This document shows positions 9,334 to 18,262 of a stretch of 64,000 nt of DNA, piece after piece. Every line of letters starts with the position of its first letter. Position 1 is the first letter of the stretch. The DNA is from Streptomyces sp. HUAS YS2 (GTDB taxonomy: Bacteria; Actinomycetota; Actinomycetes; Streptomycetales; Streptomycetaceae). The stretch is taken from positions 124,001 to 188,000 of the forward strand of contig NZ_CP137573.1 of NCBI RefSeq assembly GCF_033343995.1, written 5' to 3'. A program made the position numbers and the translations under genes. The notes beneath the pieces were generated by a model. The model saw only the letters and a program-made list of their open reading frames with translations. It was not told the origin of the DNA and ran no database searches.

Positions 9334-10392
9334 ATGGGGAAGAACGGTCGGGTGGTACGGACGGGCGCGGTCGCCGCGGCGCTGGTGTCGGGCGTGACGT
9401 TCGGGGCCGTCGCGGGAGGGCCGTCGCTGTCGGCCGTCGCCTCGCCGGCGGCCGGACTGCCCGCCGAGTGCGCGGAGGTCCGGGATGCGGTGGAACGGCT
9501 GGAGGGTGACATCACCCCGAACGCCTGCGCGTTCATGCGGCGGCAGATCGCCTTCGGCGAGATCCCGACCGGCACCCCGCCTCAGGCCGGCGAGGTCACG
9601 CACCCCCGGGTCCAGGCGTACCTCGACATCTTCGACCCGGAAGCCACGCTCTGGGAGGCGGGCAGCGCCCCGCAGCGCGGGCACGGTGTCATCGGCACGT
9701 CGATCATCGGATCGCTCGGCCTGGTACCGGACCTGCGGTACGCGGGGAGGGACGTGGTGGCGGACGGGGCGGTCGTGATGTTCGGCCAGTGGAACGATGC
9801 CACCATCAAGGGGCACAAGGTCAGTTACCCGCAGATCGCCCGCAACGTCCTCTCCGACGACGGCAAGTCGATCCAGGCCCGCCGGTACTACGACCGGGTC
9901 ACCGTATTCGGGCCGGCCGCCCCGGAACTCCGCAACCTCTTCGACGGCGTCGCGGACCCTGCCCACTCCCCCGGCGACATCCCCGAAGCCGTGCAGCCGG
10001 CCCGCTTCGCCGCGGCCGAGATCACCGCCCGGCTCGCGGCATGGAACGGCGAGGACGCCACCGCGCTGACCGAACGCATGAGGGGAGGCCGTCTCAACGG
10101 CCCCGGCCTCGCCACGCCCCTGACCACGGCCGAAGGCCAAGCCGACTACCTCAACCGGCTTTTCGCGCACGGACGCTTCGAGTTGAAGGCGGGTCAGGCT
10201 GCGTTCGGGCGAACCACCGCGTACGTCGAGTGGCACGGCACGGTCACCACCCTCGCGAACGAGAAGGTCTCCTTCGGGATCGTCGAGCGCTTCGGCCCCG
10301 ACGGCGAATGGGAACTGACCTTCGACACACTCCCCCTCGTCGCCGACCAGGCCGCGATCCGCACGCTCTACCAGCGCCTGGCCCAGCCCTGA
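9334..10392 (+). CDS. Secreted protein with two SnoaL/NTF2-like domains
   Basis: A 352-residue exported protein. Residues 1-35 form a signal peptide (basic start, hydrophobic AAALVSGVTF core, Ala/Gly-rich end). Two similar parts follow: one around residues 80-200 (VQAYLDIFDPEATLWE) and one around 225-345 (ITARLAAWNGEDATALTERM), each shaped like a SnoaL/NTF2-type alpha+beta cone. Such domains bind small ligands or catalyse simple isomerisations; none of their catalytic residues can be assigned here. It stands alone, about 200 bases after the monooxygenase. The domain call is by pattern only. Confidence 0.65.
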   Translation: MGKNGRVVRTGAVAAALVSGVTFGAVAGGPSLSAVASPAAGLPAECAEVRDAVERLEGDITPNACAFMRRQIAFGEIPTGTPPQAGEVTHPRVQAYLDIFDPEATLWEAGSAPQRGHGVIGTSIIGSLGLVPDLRYAGRDVVADGAVVMFGQWNDATIKGHKVSYPQIARNVLSDDGKSIQARRYYDRVTVFGPAAPELRNLFDGVADPAHSPGDIPEAVQPARFAAAEITARLAAWNGEDATALTERMRGGRLNGPGLATPLTTAEGQADYLNRLFAHGRFELKAGQAAFGRTTAYVEWHGTVTTLANEKVSFGIVERFGPDGEWELTFDTLPLVADQAAIRTLYQRLAQP

Positions 10393-10902
10393 CACCCCGC
10401 TCGCCCCGCGCCCGCCGCGCACAGACCGCCCGGGGGGGTGCCCCTAATGTCTTTGGTCGAGCTGGTCGGGTGCGAGTTCGGGACGTCTGGAACCATGGTT
10501 CCGTGCATGCTGATGATCAGGTTGGTGAGGGTGTCCCCGCGGAGCTCGCGGTGTTCCTGGCATGACCTGGCGGACCGTCAAGCAGCTCGCCGACGCTGCG
10601 GCCCCGGAAGAACTGTTCACCGGCAAGTGGCAGAACCGACCTGTAGCGACACTCCTGCGGCTCTCGGTCATCCGCGAGGCGACTGTGAACGACTGCTTGG
10701 ACGCACTGCCGCTGGCCATCGTCGCGAAAGCCGTCTCTCAGGTCAATCAAAGACACGGTCGGACAGTACCAACCGCGCTCACCAACAGGCGCCATGAGGT
10801 CATTCCGTTAGGAGTTCTTAGGCGCCGCGGGAGCGATCACTGGCAGGCGAAAAGGTGCCCCTATGTCTTTGGTCAAGGTGGCCGGGTGGCAGTGCGGCTG
10901 TC
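10393..10902. other. Gap with a 50-base imperfect direct repeat, no assured gene
   Basis: The sequence GTGCCCCTAATGTCTTTGGT near 10438 recurs as GTGCCCCTATGTCTTTGGTC near 10856, and the similarity continues for about 50 bases. Between them a frame from 10562 (MTWRTVKQLADAAAPEELF) could encode about 114 residues, but I recognise nothing in it. The second copy lies just outside the IS110-type transposase remnant, so the repeats may be ends of mobile DNA. Confidence 0.35.
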
Positions 10903-11064
10903 ATGAGTGATGACGTGCCTGTTCGAGATTCAGCAGGCGAGGGCATGCGGCCGTGCGACTTCTGTGGCCAACCGGTCGTGATGGACTCGGTCGACGAGCG
11001 GCACTGTCCCACGTGCGGCGAGGCTGCTGAGGATCAACCGGCTGCGGCCGGCCGGGGTTCGTAG
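10903..11064 (+). CDS. Possible small zinc-ribbon protein
   Basis: A 53-residue frame beginning MSDDVPVRDSAGEG and containing two CxxC pairs (CDFC about residue 19, CPTC about 37), the pattern of a single zinc ribbon. Its end overlaps the antisense remnant of an IS110-type transposase, so it could be chance or a truncated protein. No partner gene is adjacent. Treat as tentative. Confidence 0.35.
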   Translation: MSDDVPVRDSAGEGMRPCDFCGQPVVMDSVDERHCPTCGEAAEDQPAAAGRGS

Positions 11065-11250
11065 AAGGTTCCGTCGCGGAGCATGGAGAACAGGACGTCG
11101 ACCCGTCGTCGGGCGAGGCAGAGCAGGACCCAGGCGCTATTCGAGCACCTTCTTCCCGTTCGGGTGACGGCGGTGGCGGGGTGTTCGCCCTTGCCGACGT
11201 CCAGGCCGAGGACGTCGATGTCGCTGGTGTCGATCTCGTTCAGGCCCCTC
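11034..11250 (-). pseudogene. Internally deleted IS110-family transposase remnant
   Basis: On the minus strand the N-terminal motif of IS110-type transposases (IDVLGLDVGKGEHPATAVT) runs directly into the family's C-terminus (LLCLARRRVDVLFSMLRDG, then TFYEP). The central few hundred residues, including the remaining catalytic parts, are gone. A small frameshift near the join and a CTG where the start codon should stand show it is dead. IS110-family enzymes are DEDD recombinases guided by a bridge RNA; only the scar is left here. Confidence 0.75.
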
Positions 11251-11569
11251 CATCACGCTCTCGTCCGGCCTTGCCTCGGCCCCGAGCTGCCACATCCACG
11301 TTACGGAGAGCTCTTCCGGCTCGCGCGAAGCCGGTGCTCACGCCCTCATCAACGGTCCGTCGAGGCCGGAGGCCCCACTGCGGAGCACCGAAAACGGTAA
11401 CGGGGGGCCGCACCGGGCCTGGCGTGAGGCCGGGGGCGGGCCGGCGGCTCGGCTGCCGGAGCGGCGGCTCGATCACCTCAGTCTCCGAGCACGCACGCGT
11501 CCAGAAAAGCTCCACCAGAGTCTTTCTAGACTCTAGGCGAAGGAGTGACTGAAAAATCATCCTGGGCTT
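11251..11569. other. Gap before the cupin gene
   Basis: No convincing gene. Frames on both strands here have irregular composition. Near the right end sits the inverted repeat listed at 11517-11534, which probably belongs to the cupin gene promoter. Confidence 0.4.
11517..11534. promoter_or_regulatory. Inverted repeat upstream of the cupin gene
   Basis: AGAGTCT and AGACTCT arms, perfect over seven bases, separated by TTCT, ending 35 bases before the cupin start. The spacing fits a repressor operator or, less likely, a small hairpin in the leader. No regulator is adjacent. Confidence 0.45.
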
Positions 11570-11911
11570 ATGAGCGACACCACCGACACCACCAACTCCA
11601 CGTCCCTCGTCACCGTCGTCAACGTCGACGATCTCGAGCGCAAGGAAGTCACCCCCGGAATCACGCGTCGGCAACTGCCGATCACCGATTACGCGGGCGG
11701 CTGGCTGATCGACTTCGCGCCGGGTACGCAGTGGCCGGCCGTCGACGAGCACACCACGGAGGAGCGCTACTACGTCCTCAGCGGCGAAGTGATCGAAGGG
11801 GACGAGCGTCACGGTCCAGGGACCTATGTCGTCTTCGCGCCCGGCAGCAGTCACAAGCCGCGGACCGAGATCGGCGCGCAGATGATCGGCGTCTCAATCC
11901 TCTCTGACTGA
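11570..11911 (+). CDS. Small cupin-domain protein
   Basis: A 113-residue single-domain cupin. The first cupin motif region is around residues 55-75 (VDEHTTEERYYVLSGEV), and the second is PGTYVVFAPGSSHKPRTE (about 83-100), with His and Glu residues that could bind a metal. It resembles small ChrR-type or sugar/quercetin-like cupins, but family-level function cannot be given. The ATG is chosen because it lies 35 bases after the inverted repeat. The antisense frame of 204 residues is judged a shadow. Confidence 0.75.
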   Translation: MSDTTDTTNSTSLVTVVNVDDLERKEVTPGITRRQLPITDYAGGWLIDFAPGTQWPAVDEHTTEERYYVLSGEVIEGDERHGPGTYVVFAPGSSHKPRTEIGAQMIGVSILSD

Positions 11912-12067
11912 CCGCATCCGACCACGGACCCGGCTCGTGGAGCTCGGGGAGAGACCGGGGTCCGTGTCCCCCTAAGGACGACCTGCTGCCGTGAGCAGCC
12001 GCGATCATCCTGCACCCTGGGCCCTCAGCGCCGTAGTCGGCCCGTCCCACAGCCCGGAGCGTCCCCG

Positions 12068-12683
12068 ATGTTCAACATCGACACCACCCGCACCTCCATA
12101 CCTGCTCTCAAGGCCGGCATCGCGCATTTCGACGGGCCGGGCGGAACACAGACGCCGGCGTCCGTGATCGCCGCCATGGCAGAGGCACTGGCCCAGCCCC
12201 TGTCCAACCGCGGCACCATCACCATGGGCGAACGCAACGCAGACCTGATCGTGCGGGAAGCGAGACGCCTCGACGGCTCGCCGCCGTGCGCGCCTCGTTG
12301 CTGCGATGGATCTCATCGGCAAGCACGAGCAGTCCTTGCGCACCGAGCTCGACGCCGGACTCATCGAACTGGGTGAGGCGGTCACTGTGCACTCTCGGGC
12401 CCAGCAGCGCACCCCCACGACCCTCGTGACGTTCGCCGGCCGCGACGCTCAGGACGCGCACCACTTCTTGGCCTCCAGACTCGTGCAGGCCCCGGCCGGG
12501 TCCTTCTACGCCGTCGAGGCGTCGGAACGATTGGGGCTCGGGAGTGCCGGCGGACTACGAATCGGCCTGTCCCTCTACAGCGACAGCAGCGACATCGCCC
12601 GGCTGCTCAACGGCCTTGACGACTTTCTCCGGATTCAGGGCAGCTCGCGGCTCGCTCGCCAACTCCACATCACAACTGCGTAG
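12068..12683 (+). pseudogene. Cysteine desulfurase-like PLP enzyme, internally deleted
   Basis: The first 70 codons (from MFNIDTTRTSIPALKAGIAH) match the N-terminus of class V aminotransferase/cysteine desulfurase-like proteins, including HFDGPGGTQTP and PLSNRG. From about 12285 a different frame carries the family's C-terminal domain (AAMDLIGKHEQSLR, RTPTTLVTF, APAGSFYAVEASERLGLG). The central 200 or so residues, with the PLP lysine and active-site loop, are missing and the two parts are out of frame. About 200 of roughly 400 codons remain. It ends 15 bases before the SDR gene. Confidence 0.8.
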
Positions 12684-12698
12684 ACAGGACCCTCGCAC

Positions 12699-13487
12699 AT
12701 GGACACCCAACTCAGGGGCCGGGTAGCCCTCGTCACCGGCGCGTCCAGCGGTATCGGCGCCGCTACCGCACGCGCGTACGGACGCGAAGGTGCAAGGGTC
12801 GCCCTCACCTATCGCAGCAACCGTGAGAAGGCACTCCAGGTCGCATCGGACGTCGAGGCTGAAGGTGGCGAGGCGATCACGGTACGTCTGGACCTGGAGG
12901 ACTTGAGCACGGTAGAGCACGCGGTGACCGCCATCACGAACCATTGGGGCGGCATCGATGTCCTCGTAGCCAACGCCGTTCGCTGGAGCAGCGCCGGCCC
13001 GCCGGACCCGAGCGTCCGCTTCGAAGACGTGCCGCTGCAGGAGTGGCAGACGATGATCATCGCCAACTTGGTGGGAGCAGCGGCGCAGGCTCGTGCGGTC
13101 CTGCCTGGTATGCGAGAGCGCACGTGGGGACGCATCGTGCTGATCTCCTCTGGCATCGCCGAGGAGGGCCTGCCGGGGCCGGGCCCTTACGGCACGGCCA
13201 AGTCGGGCCTGCACGGCCTGGCTCGAAGCCTCGCCTGGGAAGCCGGCCGGGACGGCATCCTCGTCAATGTCGTGGCCCCCGGCTTCACCCTCACGGAAAG
13301 CCGCCCGCCCGTCCCACGGGCCGTCGCCGACGCGCTCACGTCCAACATCCCCACACGCCGACTCTCAGCCGCGGACGACGTCGCCAGGCTCGTGGTGTTC
13401 CTCGGTTCGGGAGCCAACGGCAATCTGACCGGTGAGGTCGTGAGAGAGGGGTCCTCGGCTGCCCGCGCCCCGCGGCTCATGCCCTGA
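12699..13487 (+). CDS. SDR family oxidoreductase (FabG-like)
   Basis: A 262-residue classical short-chain dehydrogenase. The cofactor motif is TGASSGIG (residues 14-21), the active-site serine region is ILISSGIAEEG, and the YxxxK pair is in YGTAKSG (about residue 166). The usual NNAG is altered to VANAV, as in some FabG-like members. It should reduce a ketone or oxidise an alcohol with NAD(P). It begins 15 bases after the desulfurase-like pseudogene and may once have shared its operon. The substrate is unknown. Confidence 0.85.
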   Translation: MDTQLRGRVALVTGASSGIGAATARAYGREGARVALTYRSNREKALQVASDVEAEGGEAITVRLDLEDLSTVEHAVTAITNHWGGIDVLVANAVRWSSAGPPDPSVRFEDVPLQEWQTMIIANLVGAAAQARAVLPGMRERTWGRIVLISSGIAEEGLPGPGPYGTAKSGLHGLARSLAWEAGRDGILVNVVAPGFTLTESRPPVPRAVADALTSNIPTRRLSAADDVARLVVFLGSGANGNLTGEVVREGSSAARAPRLMP

Positions 13488-13645
13488 TCCGTCTTCTCGT
13501 CTGCTCGCTCCTCTGACGTCTGGAAAGCAAGCTCCTCCGGCTGGTCCCCGCGCTGCAGCGGGACCAGCCGGATCCCAGCGACGTACTGCACCAACGGCAT
13601 TGCGACGTCCCCAACGACAGTAGCCCGGGACGATGAAAGGCTCAC

Positions 13646-14128
13646 ATGACCTCCCAACCGTCCGAGATATCCCTCCAGGGACCTCATCGCGTTCGCTCCA
13701 TCACGTTCCAAGGCACCTCGACGGTGCGCGGTTGGATCCTGAAGGTGTACAGCATCAGCGCGCACACCGCCTCCGCGCGCCAGGAACTGATCACGGCAGC
13801 CCTTCAAGCCGCTGCCTCAGTACTGCCATCACCCCAGACCGACAACCGCTATGGCGTCGGGTTCGTGATCGCCCATGATGCAGCCGACTACTGCTTCGCC
13901 CTTGTGGACTGGTGGCAGGGAGAGAACGAGATCCACCAGCACATGTTCTCCGCTCCCCTGGAAAGTCCCGGCGAGCTGCGGCAGCACCAGACCCGAGCCA
14001 TCGGCTGTGTCTGGGAACTCGCCGTCACCGACTTCGAGCGCAGGGCCTGGCTCACCCACGTACTGGCAAACCCCCAGGGCCCGGACATCAAGGCATACCT
14101 CAACGCCGCCTACGAAGGGACGGTCTGA
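13646..14128 (+). CDS. Conserved hypothetical protein
   Basis: A 160-residue soluble protein with no signal peptide. A Trp/His-rich middle (FALVDWWQGENEIHQHMFSA) is the most distinctive part, and the C-terminus is helical (RRAWLTHVLANPQGPDIKAYL). I recognise no enzyme motif. The ATG at 13646 follows gaaagg. Its stop lies two bases before the start of the SnoaL-like gene at 14131, so the two are almost certainly translated together and may act in one process. Confidence 0.7.
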   Translation: MTSQPSEISLQGPHRVRSITFQGTSTVRGWILKVYSISAHTASARQELITAALQAAASVLPSPQTDNRYGVGFVIAHDAADYCFALVDWWQGENEIHQHMFSAPLESPGELRQHQTRAIGCVWELAVTDFERRAWLTHVLANPQGPDIKAYLNAAYEGTV

Positions 14129-14130
14129 CC

Positions 14131-14544
14131 ATGGCGATGACGCTGGAACGACTCGCGCAGTTCGGCGACGCATGGCGCCGAAAAGACCTCGACGCGCTCA
14201 TGGACTTCATGACCGAGGACTGCGAATTCCGGGCCTCCGTCGGGAACGAACCGGGAACGACCTTCCGCGGCCACGACCAAGTACGCATGGGATTCGCGCT
14301 CATGATGGCCTTCGACGAAGGCTACGAATCCCGGCCTGGCGGCACAGCCTTCATCTCCGGCGATCAGGGTGCGCCGCAGTGGTCCTACGTCCGTACCGAC
14401 GAAGCCGGCACGGTCCACGAGGTCCATGGCTGCGACCTGTTCCGGTTCGAAGGCGACCGGATTCGCGTGAAGGACGCCTACCGCAAGGTCGACGCGGACA
14501 TCACGAACTCCCGCAGCCTTCCGGCACCTCCCTCTGGAGCCTGA
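14131..14544 (+). CDS. SnoaL/NTF2-like protein
   Basis: A 137-residue single NTF2-like domain. The opening helix pair is LERLAQFGDAWRRKDLDALM, followed by FMTEDCEFRASVG and ending in a strand with GCDLFRFEGDRIRVKDAY, the classic SnoaL-like ending. Members are cyclases, isomerases or ligand binders. It starts two bases after the preceding stop (translational coupling). It converges on the GlxA-type regulator, with only 18 bases between the two stops. Confidence 0.78.
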   Translation: MAMTLERLAQFGDAWRRKDLDALMDFMTEDCEFRASVGNEPGTTFRGHDQVRMGFALMMAFDEGYESRPGGTAFISGDQGAPQWSYVRTDEAGTVHEVHGCDLFRFEGDRIRVKDAYRKVDADITNSRSLPAPPSGA

Positions 14545-14562
14545 CCGCCGTCCATGACGGAG

Positions 14563-15537
14563 TCAGGCCGACACCGGCACGGGTGGTGGCGCGAAGGTCC
14601 GCCGGTACGCCCCGGGGGTCGTCCCGAAGGCAGTTCTGAACCGGCGTCGCAGGTTGAGCGCGGAGGACAGTCCGACTCTGGTGGCGATGACCTCGACGGG
14701 GAGGTCTGTCTGCTCCAGCAGAGTGCGCGCGGCGTCGAGTCGCTGCGCCAGCAGCCACTGGCCGGGGCTGATGCCGAGTTGTTCGGTGAAGCGGCGCGCG
14801 AGAGTACGGCTCGACACCCCCGCATGATCGGCCATGGACTCGAGTGTCAGGCGAGCGTCCAGTCTCGAGACGGCCCAGTCCAACAGTTGCGCCAGGGAGT
14901 CGTCCGCCCGCTCTCCTGCGGGAATCTCGCGCACGGCGTACTGAAGCTGGCTGCCCTCGCGGTGCGGGGGAAGGACCATGTGTCGGGCGATCTGCGCCGC
15001 ATAGCTCGCACCGTGGTCCTTGCGAACCAGGTGCAGGCACATGTCGATACCGGCGCCGCTGCCCGCGCTGCTGATGACATCACCGTGATCGATGAAGAGC
15101 ACGTCGGCCTCTACAGCGATCTCCGGGAATCTGGCCGCAAGCAGTGCGGTACGCAGCCAGTGGGTCGTCGCACGGCGCCCATCGAGAAGGCCGGCCTGGG
15201 CGAGGACGAAGGCACCGTTGCAGATGGAGGCAATTCGCGCTCCGCGACGGTGAGCGGCCCGGAGCTCTTCCAGCACCTCCCTCTCGACCGTCGATCCCAC
15301 CGGCTCCCAACCGGGGATGACGATCGTGTCTGCCGTGCGCAGGGCGTTCAGACCTTCTTCGACCAGCAATGAGTGACCGAGGGTGTTCTTGACGGGCCCG
15401 GGCTTGTAGGTGCAGATCACGAACTCGTAGTACTGAGGGAGATCGGGCCAGGTGACCCCGAAGACCTCCGCAGCACAGGCCAGCTCGAACGGCGGGTGTG
15501 GGTCGTTGAGGAGCGCGACCACTTTGTGGCCTTTCAT
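14563..15537 (-). CDS. GlxA-type transcriptional regulator (DJ-1/PfpI plus AraC)
   Basis: A 324-residue regulator with two parts. Residues 1-185 form a DJ-1/PfpI amidotransferase-like domain (KVVALLNDPHPPFELACAAEVF; elbow ASICNGAFVLA, with Cys in the nucleophile position). Residues 215-320 form an AraC DNA-binding domain (LTLESMADHAGVSSRTLARR; second helix-turn-helix VEVIATRVGLSSALNLRRRF). Such proteins sense small metabolites. I placed the start at 15537 (MKGHKVVALLND); the frame is open far upstream because it runs antisense to the GH84 gene. It may regulate the convergent SDR/SnoaL cluster. Confidence 0.88.
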   Translation of the reverse strand: MKGHKVVALLNDPHPPFELACAAEVFGVTWPDLPQYYEFVICTYKPGPVKNTLGHSLLVEEGLNALRTADTIVIPGWEPVGSTVEREVLEELRAAHRRGARIASICNGAFVLAQAGLLDGRRATTHWLRTALLAARFPEIAVEADVLFIDHGDVISSAGSGAGIDMCLHLVRKDHGASYAAQIARHMVLPPHREGSQLQYAVREIPAGERADDSLAQLLDWAVSRLDARLTLESMADHAGVSSRTLARRFTEQLGISPGQWLLAQRLDAARTLLEQTDLPVEVIATRVGLSSALNLRRRFRTAFGTTPGAYRRTFAPPPVPVSA

Positions 15538-15713
15538 GTCGCCACCGTACCGGCCACATTGGCCCCAGGGGAGCCATTCTTGCCTTGGAGCCGCGAATGT
15601 CTCGTTTCGCAGTCGGCCGCACGCCCGGTGTCGGCTTTGATCGCCGACCGCGCACGGGAGGGGAGGTCCGGGTGTCCCGGCCCTCCCCTCCCCCGGTTCG
15701 ATCTCGATCGCGG

Positions 15714-18149
15714 TCAGGACACGGGGGATCCGTAGATGCCCATCTCGTAGACCGAGTACCCCCACGTCGTCTTCCGCTTCGCGCCCTGCATACGGACGTA
15801 CTGCACGGGTTCGTCCGCGGTGAGCCGGACGACGTCGTTGCCGCATGTGTCCGGGCGCTGGGTGGAGACGGTGGTCCAGTTGGTTCCGTCGGCGGAGGTC
15901 TGGATCGTGTACTCCGTCGCGCAGGCGTTCTCCCAGGCGAGGGTGACTGCTGCGACCTTCGCGGGGGCGGCGAGCTTGACCTGCACCCATTCGTTGTCGG
16001 AGTAGCCGGATGCCCAACGCGTCCCCATCAGACCGTCGTTGACGTTCCGGGCGGCGAGCCGGTCGAGGCCCTGCTCAACACTGGACGCGGTCGCCGTGCC
16101 GTCCACGGCCAGGTTCTTGCCGCCGCCGGCGATGTCCCACAGCTGGAGCCGGACGTCGGCCTGGACGAGGAAGACGTCGAGTACCCCGTCGCCGACCTTG
16201 GGCTGGACCGAACCCCACGTATTGCGCGGCGGAGTGACCCGGACGGCGCGGGCCTGCTGCTGCAGGTCCCGCGCATCGGCGAGCAGCGCTTCGGCCTTCG
16301 TCCTGTCCCCGGCCTGCCGGGCCTCGAAGGCGTCGAGCATGGTGCCCATGGCCTTGCCCCACAGCTCGGTGGCGTCCAGCCAGGGCGCGGCGTCATCGGT
16401 GAAACCCTTCTGCACCGCTCCGCCGCGAATGGTGGCCGGGGCCGCGGCGACGGCGTTCGCGTACGAGCGCAGCGCGGTGAGCGCGTGCGTGCGTCGCCCG
16501 TCGTCCCACGCCCGCCAGAACTCGGCCACACGTGCCGCGAGTACGGGCGCCTGGGGCTGCCAGGGGATGCTGCCGAAGGTCGGGGCCATGTGCTCGAGGT
16601 CGCCGAAGACGAGAAGCGCTTCGGTGGCCGCGCGGTCGCCGCCGGCGAGATACGCCATCGCGCGCGGCCAGCTCGTGCTCGCGTCGTACGCCTTGTCGTT
16701 CCAGGTGAAGTCCGCGGTGCCGAAGACCGCGACCTTGCTGGCGTACGGCTGGTTCATCGGGTTGGCCACGATGCCGGACAGGTGCGCCGAAAGGCCGGCC
16801 TCACGCTTGTCGTACGGCGCGAGCAGCAGGCGTCCGCTGGTGTTGCCGAAGTCGTTGACCGGGTAGTTGTCCCACACGAAGACCTTGCGCCCGAACAGCG
16901 CCGACACCTTGTCGGCCTGGCCGTTGGTGATCTCCGGGGGGACGACGTCGGTGCCGGTCCACATCACCACGACCGAGGGATCGAGGGTGGCCCGCATGGT
17001 CTGCTTGTAGGCGGTGTCGGTCAGATCGCCGTACTCCGTGGGCACCATCTGGAGCGGCTGGGCGCCTTGGTGGGTGGCGATGAAGTCCCGCTGCAGGTCG
17101 TTGAGCAGGTCGACCTGCGCCCTGGCCGCCGCGGCGCGTCCGGGCGCGCCGAACGCCGCCTGGTCCGCCGCGCAGTTCCACCGGGTGTAGCTGATGTCGT
17201 CCAGCGGGATGGAGAAGGACCGGGTACCCAGGTCGTACAGGGCCTGGAGCTTCTGTTTGAGGGCCTTGCGGTCCGCGGCGTCGGAGTAGCAGATCGAACC
17301 GCCCGGGGAGACGGCGAAGGTGAAGTGAACATGGTTGGCGCCGGCCCGTGCCACGAGCTCGCCCAGCTGGGCCAGCTTGTCCGCCGGGTAGGGATCGCGC
17401 CACTTGTCGCGGTGGTAGGGATCGTCCTTGGGCGCGTACACGTAGGTGTTGGCCTTGACGTCGCCGTAGAAGTCCATCTGGTCGAGGCGCTCGGCGTGCG
17501 TCCACGGTGCGCCGTAGAAGCCTTCGATGGTGCCGCGCAGCGGCATGGACGGGAAGTCGCTCGCCTGGGCGCCCGCCACCTTCCAGCCGTCGTCGGACCG
17601 GACGAACAACTGGCGCAGTGTCTGCACCGCGTAGTACTGGCCCGCTGCGTCGCTGCCGCCGAGAGCGATCTCCGCGTCCGGCTTGCCGCCCGAGACGCGC
17701 AGCGCGTATCCCTCGGACTTTTCCGGAACGGCCGTGTCGCCGAGCGCCCGCGCGATGTCCGGGCGTGCCGCCGGCCCGAGGCGCACCGTGAGCAGGCCGG
17801 CCGCGGCCGCGGGGATCTGGTCAGGGCCGACGATGTCCACCCGGTCGGCGCCGTGCGCCTTGAGTTCCCGGACGAGGCGGTCGCGGGCCGCTGGGTCGGT
17901 CCGGTCGTCGGCGACCACGAGCACCCGGTCGGTGAGGACGGCGGCGTCACCACTGCTGACGAGCGACTGCGGGGTCGGAGACACCGCGGGAACGGACGAC
18001 TGCGCAGCGGAAGTGGAAGCGGACGTGGAGGCGGAAGCAGAGGCGGAAGCGGAAGCGGAATGGGCCGCGGGCACGGGCAGGAGCGCCCCGATGCCGAGGG
18101 TCGCGGCCAGCGCGAGGCAGGCTCTGGGAGTGATCTTGCGATTTCTCAT
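15714..18149 (-). CDS. Secreted GH84 beta-N-acetylglucosaminidase with discoidin domain
   Basis: An 811-residue exported glycosidase. A signal peptide (residues 1-32) is followed by a low-complexity Ser/Ala/Thr linker and an N-terminal alpha/beta domain. The GH84 catalytic barrel begins at about residue 205 (LRGTIEGFYGAPWTHAERL) and carries the paired catalytic aspartates in IPLDDISY (about 315). The end (from about 675) is an F5/8-type C carbohydrate-binding domain (NLAVDGTATASS, WVQVKLAAPAKV). GH84 enzymes remove beta-linked GlcNAc from glycoproteins or hyaluronan-type glycans. It is downstream of the GH20 gene by 113 bases and probably in its operon. Confidence 0.88.
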   Translation of the reverse strand: MRNRKITPRACLALAATLGIGALLPVPAAHSASASASASASTSASTSAAQSSVPAVSPTPQSLVSSGDAAVLTDRVLVVADDRTDPAARDRLVRELKAHGADRVDIVGPDQIPAAAAGLLTVRLGPAARPDIARALGDTAVPEKSEGYALRVSGGKPDAEIALGGSDAAGQYYAVQTLRQLFVRSDDGWKVAGAQASDFPSMPLRGTIEGFYGAPWTHAERLDQMDFYGDVKANTYVYAPKDDPYHRDKWRDPYPADKLAQLGELVARAGANHVHFTFAVSPGGSICYSDAADRKALKQKLQALYDLGTRSFSIPLDDISYTRWNCAADQAAFGAPGRAAAARAQVDLLNDLQRDFIATHQGAQPLQMVPTEYGDLTDTAYKQTMRATLDPSVVVMWTGTDVVPPEITNGQADKVSALFGRKVFVWDNYPVNDFGNTSGRLLLAPYDKREAGLSAHLSGIVANPMNQPYASKVAVFGTADFTWNDKAYDASTSWPRAMAYLAGGDRAATEALLVFGDLEHMAPTFGSIPWQPQAPVLAARVAEFWRAWDDGRRTHALTALRSYANAVAAAPATIRGGAVQKGFTDDAAPWLDATELWGKAMGTMLDAFEARQAGDRTKAEALLADARDLQQQARAVRVTPPRNTWGSVQPKVGDGVLDVFLVQADVRLQLWDIAGGGKNLAVDGTATASSVEQGLDRLAARNVNDGLMGTRWASGYSDNEWVQVKLAAPAKVAAVTLAWENACATEYTIQTSADGTNWTTVSTQRPDTCGNDVVRLTADEPVQYVRMQGAKRKTTWGYSVYEMGIYGSPVS

Positions 18150-18160
18150 GGGATCTCCGT

Positions 18161-18170
18161 GGTCCGGACC
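18161..18170. promoter_or_regulatory. Palindrome resembling a variant DasR site
   Basis: GGTCCGGACC, a perfect ten-base palindrome 12 bases upstream of the GH84 start. It differs from the two dre-like cores upstream of GH20 only in the central CCGG for CTAG. It could be a weaker DasR site, or chance in GC-rich DNA. Confidence 0.3.
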
Positions 18171-18262
18171 GGCGGCGACCAACACGTCACCGCCGGCGGT
18201 GTACCTGTAAGAAGGTCAGGCGGGGGACGCTGAGACGGATTCTCCGGCGCACTGCATACGCA

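Noticed and set aside
11240..11854. Minus-strand open frame of 204 codons
   Set aside because: Antisense to the cupin gene and crossing its promoter repeat; no recognisable domain.
15585..18233. Plus-strand open frame of 882 codons
   Set aside because: Antisense to the GH84 gene, whose signal peptide and catalytic motifs are clear.
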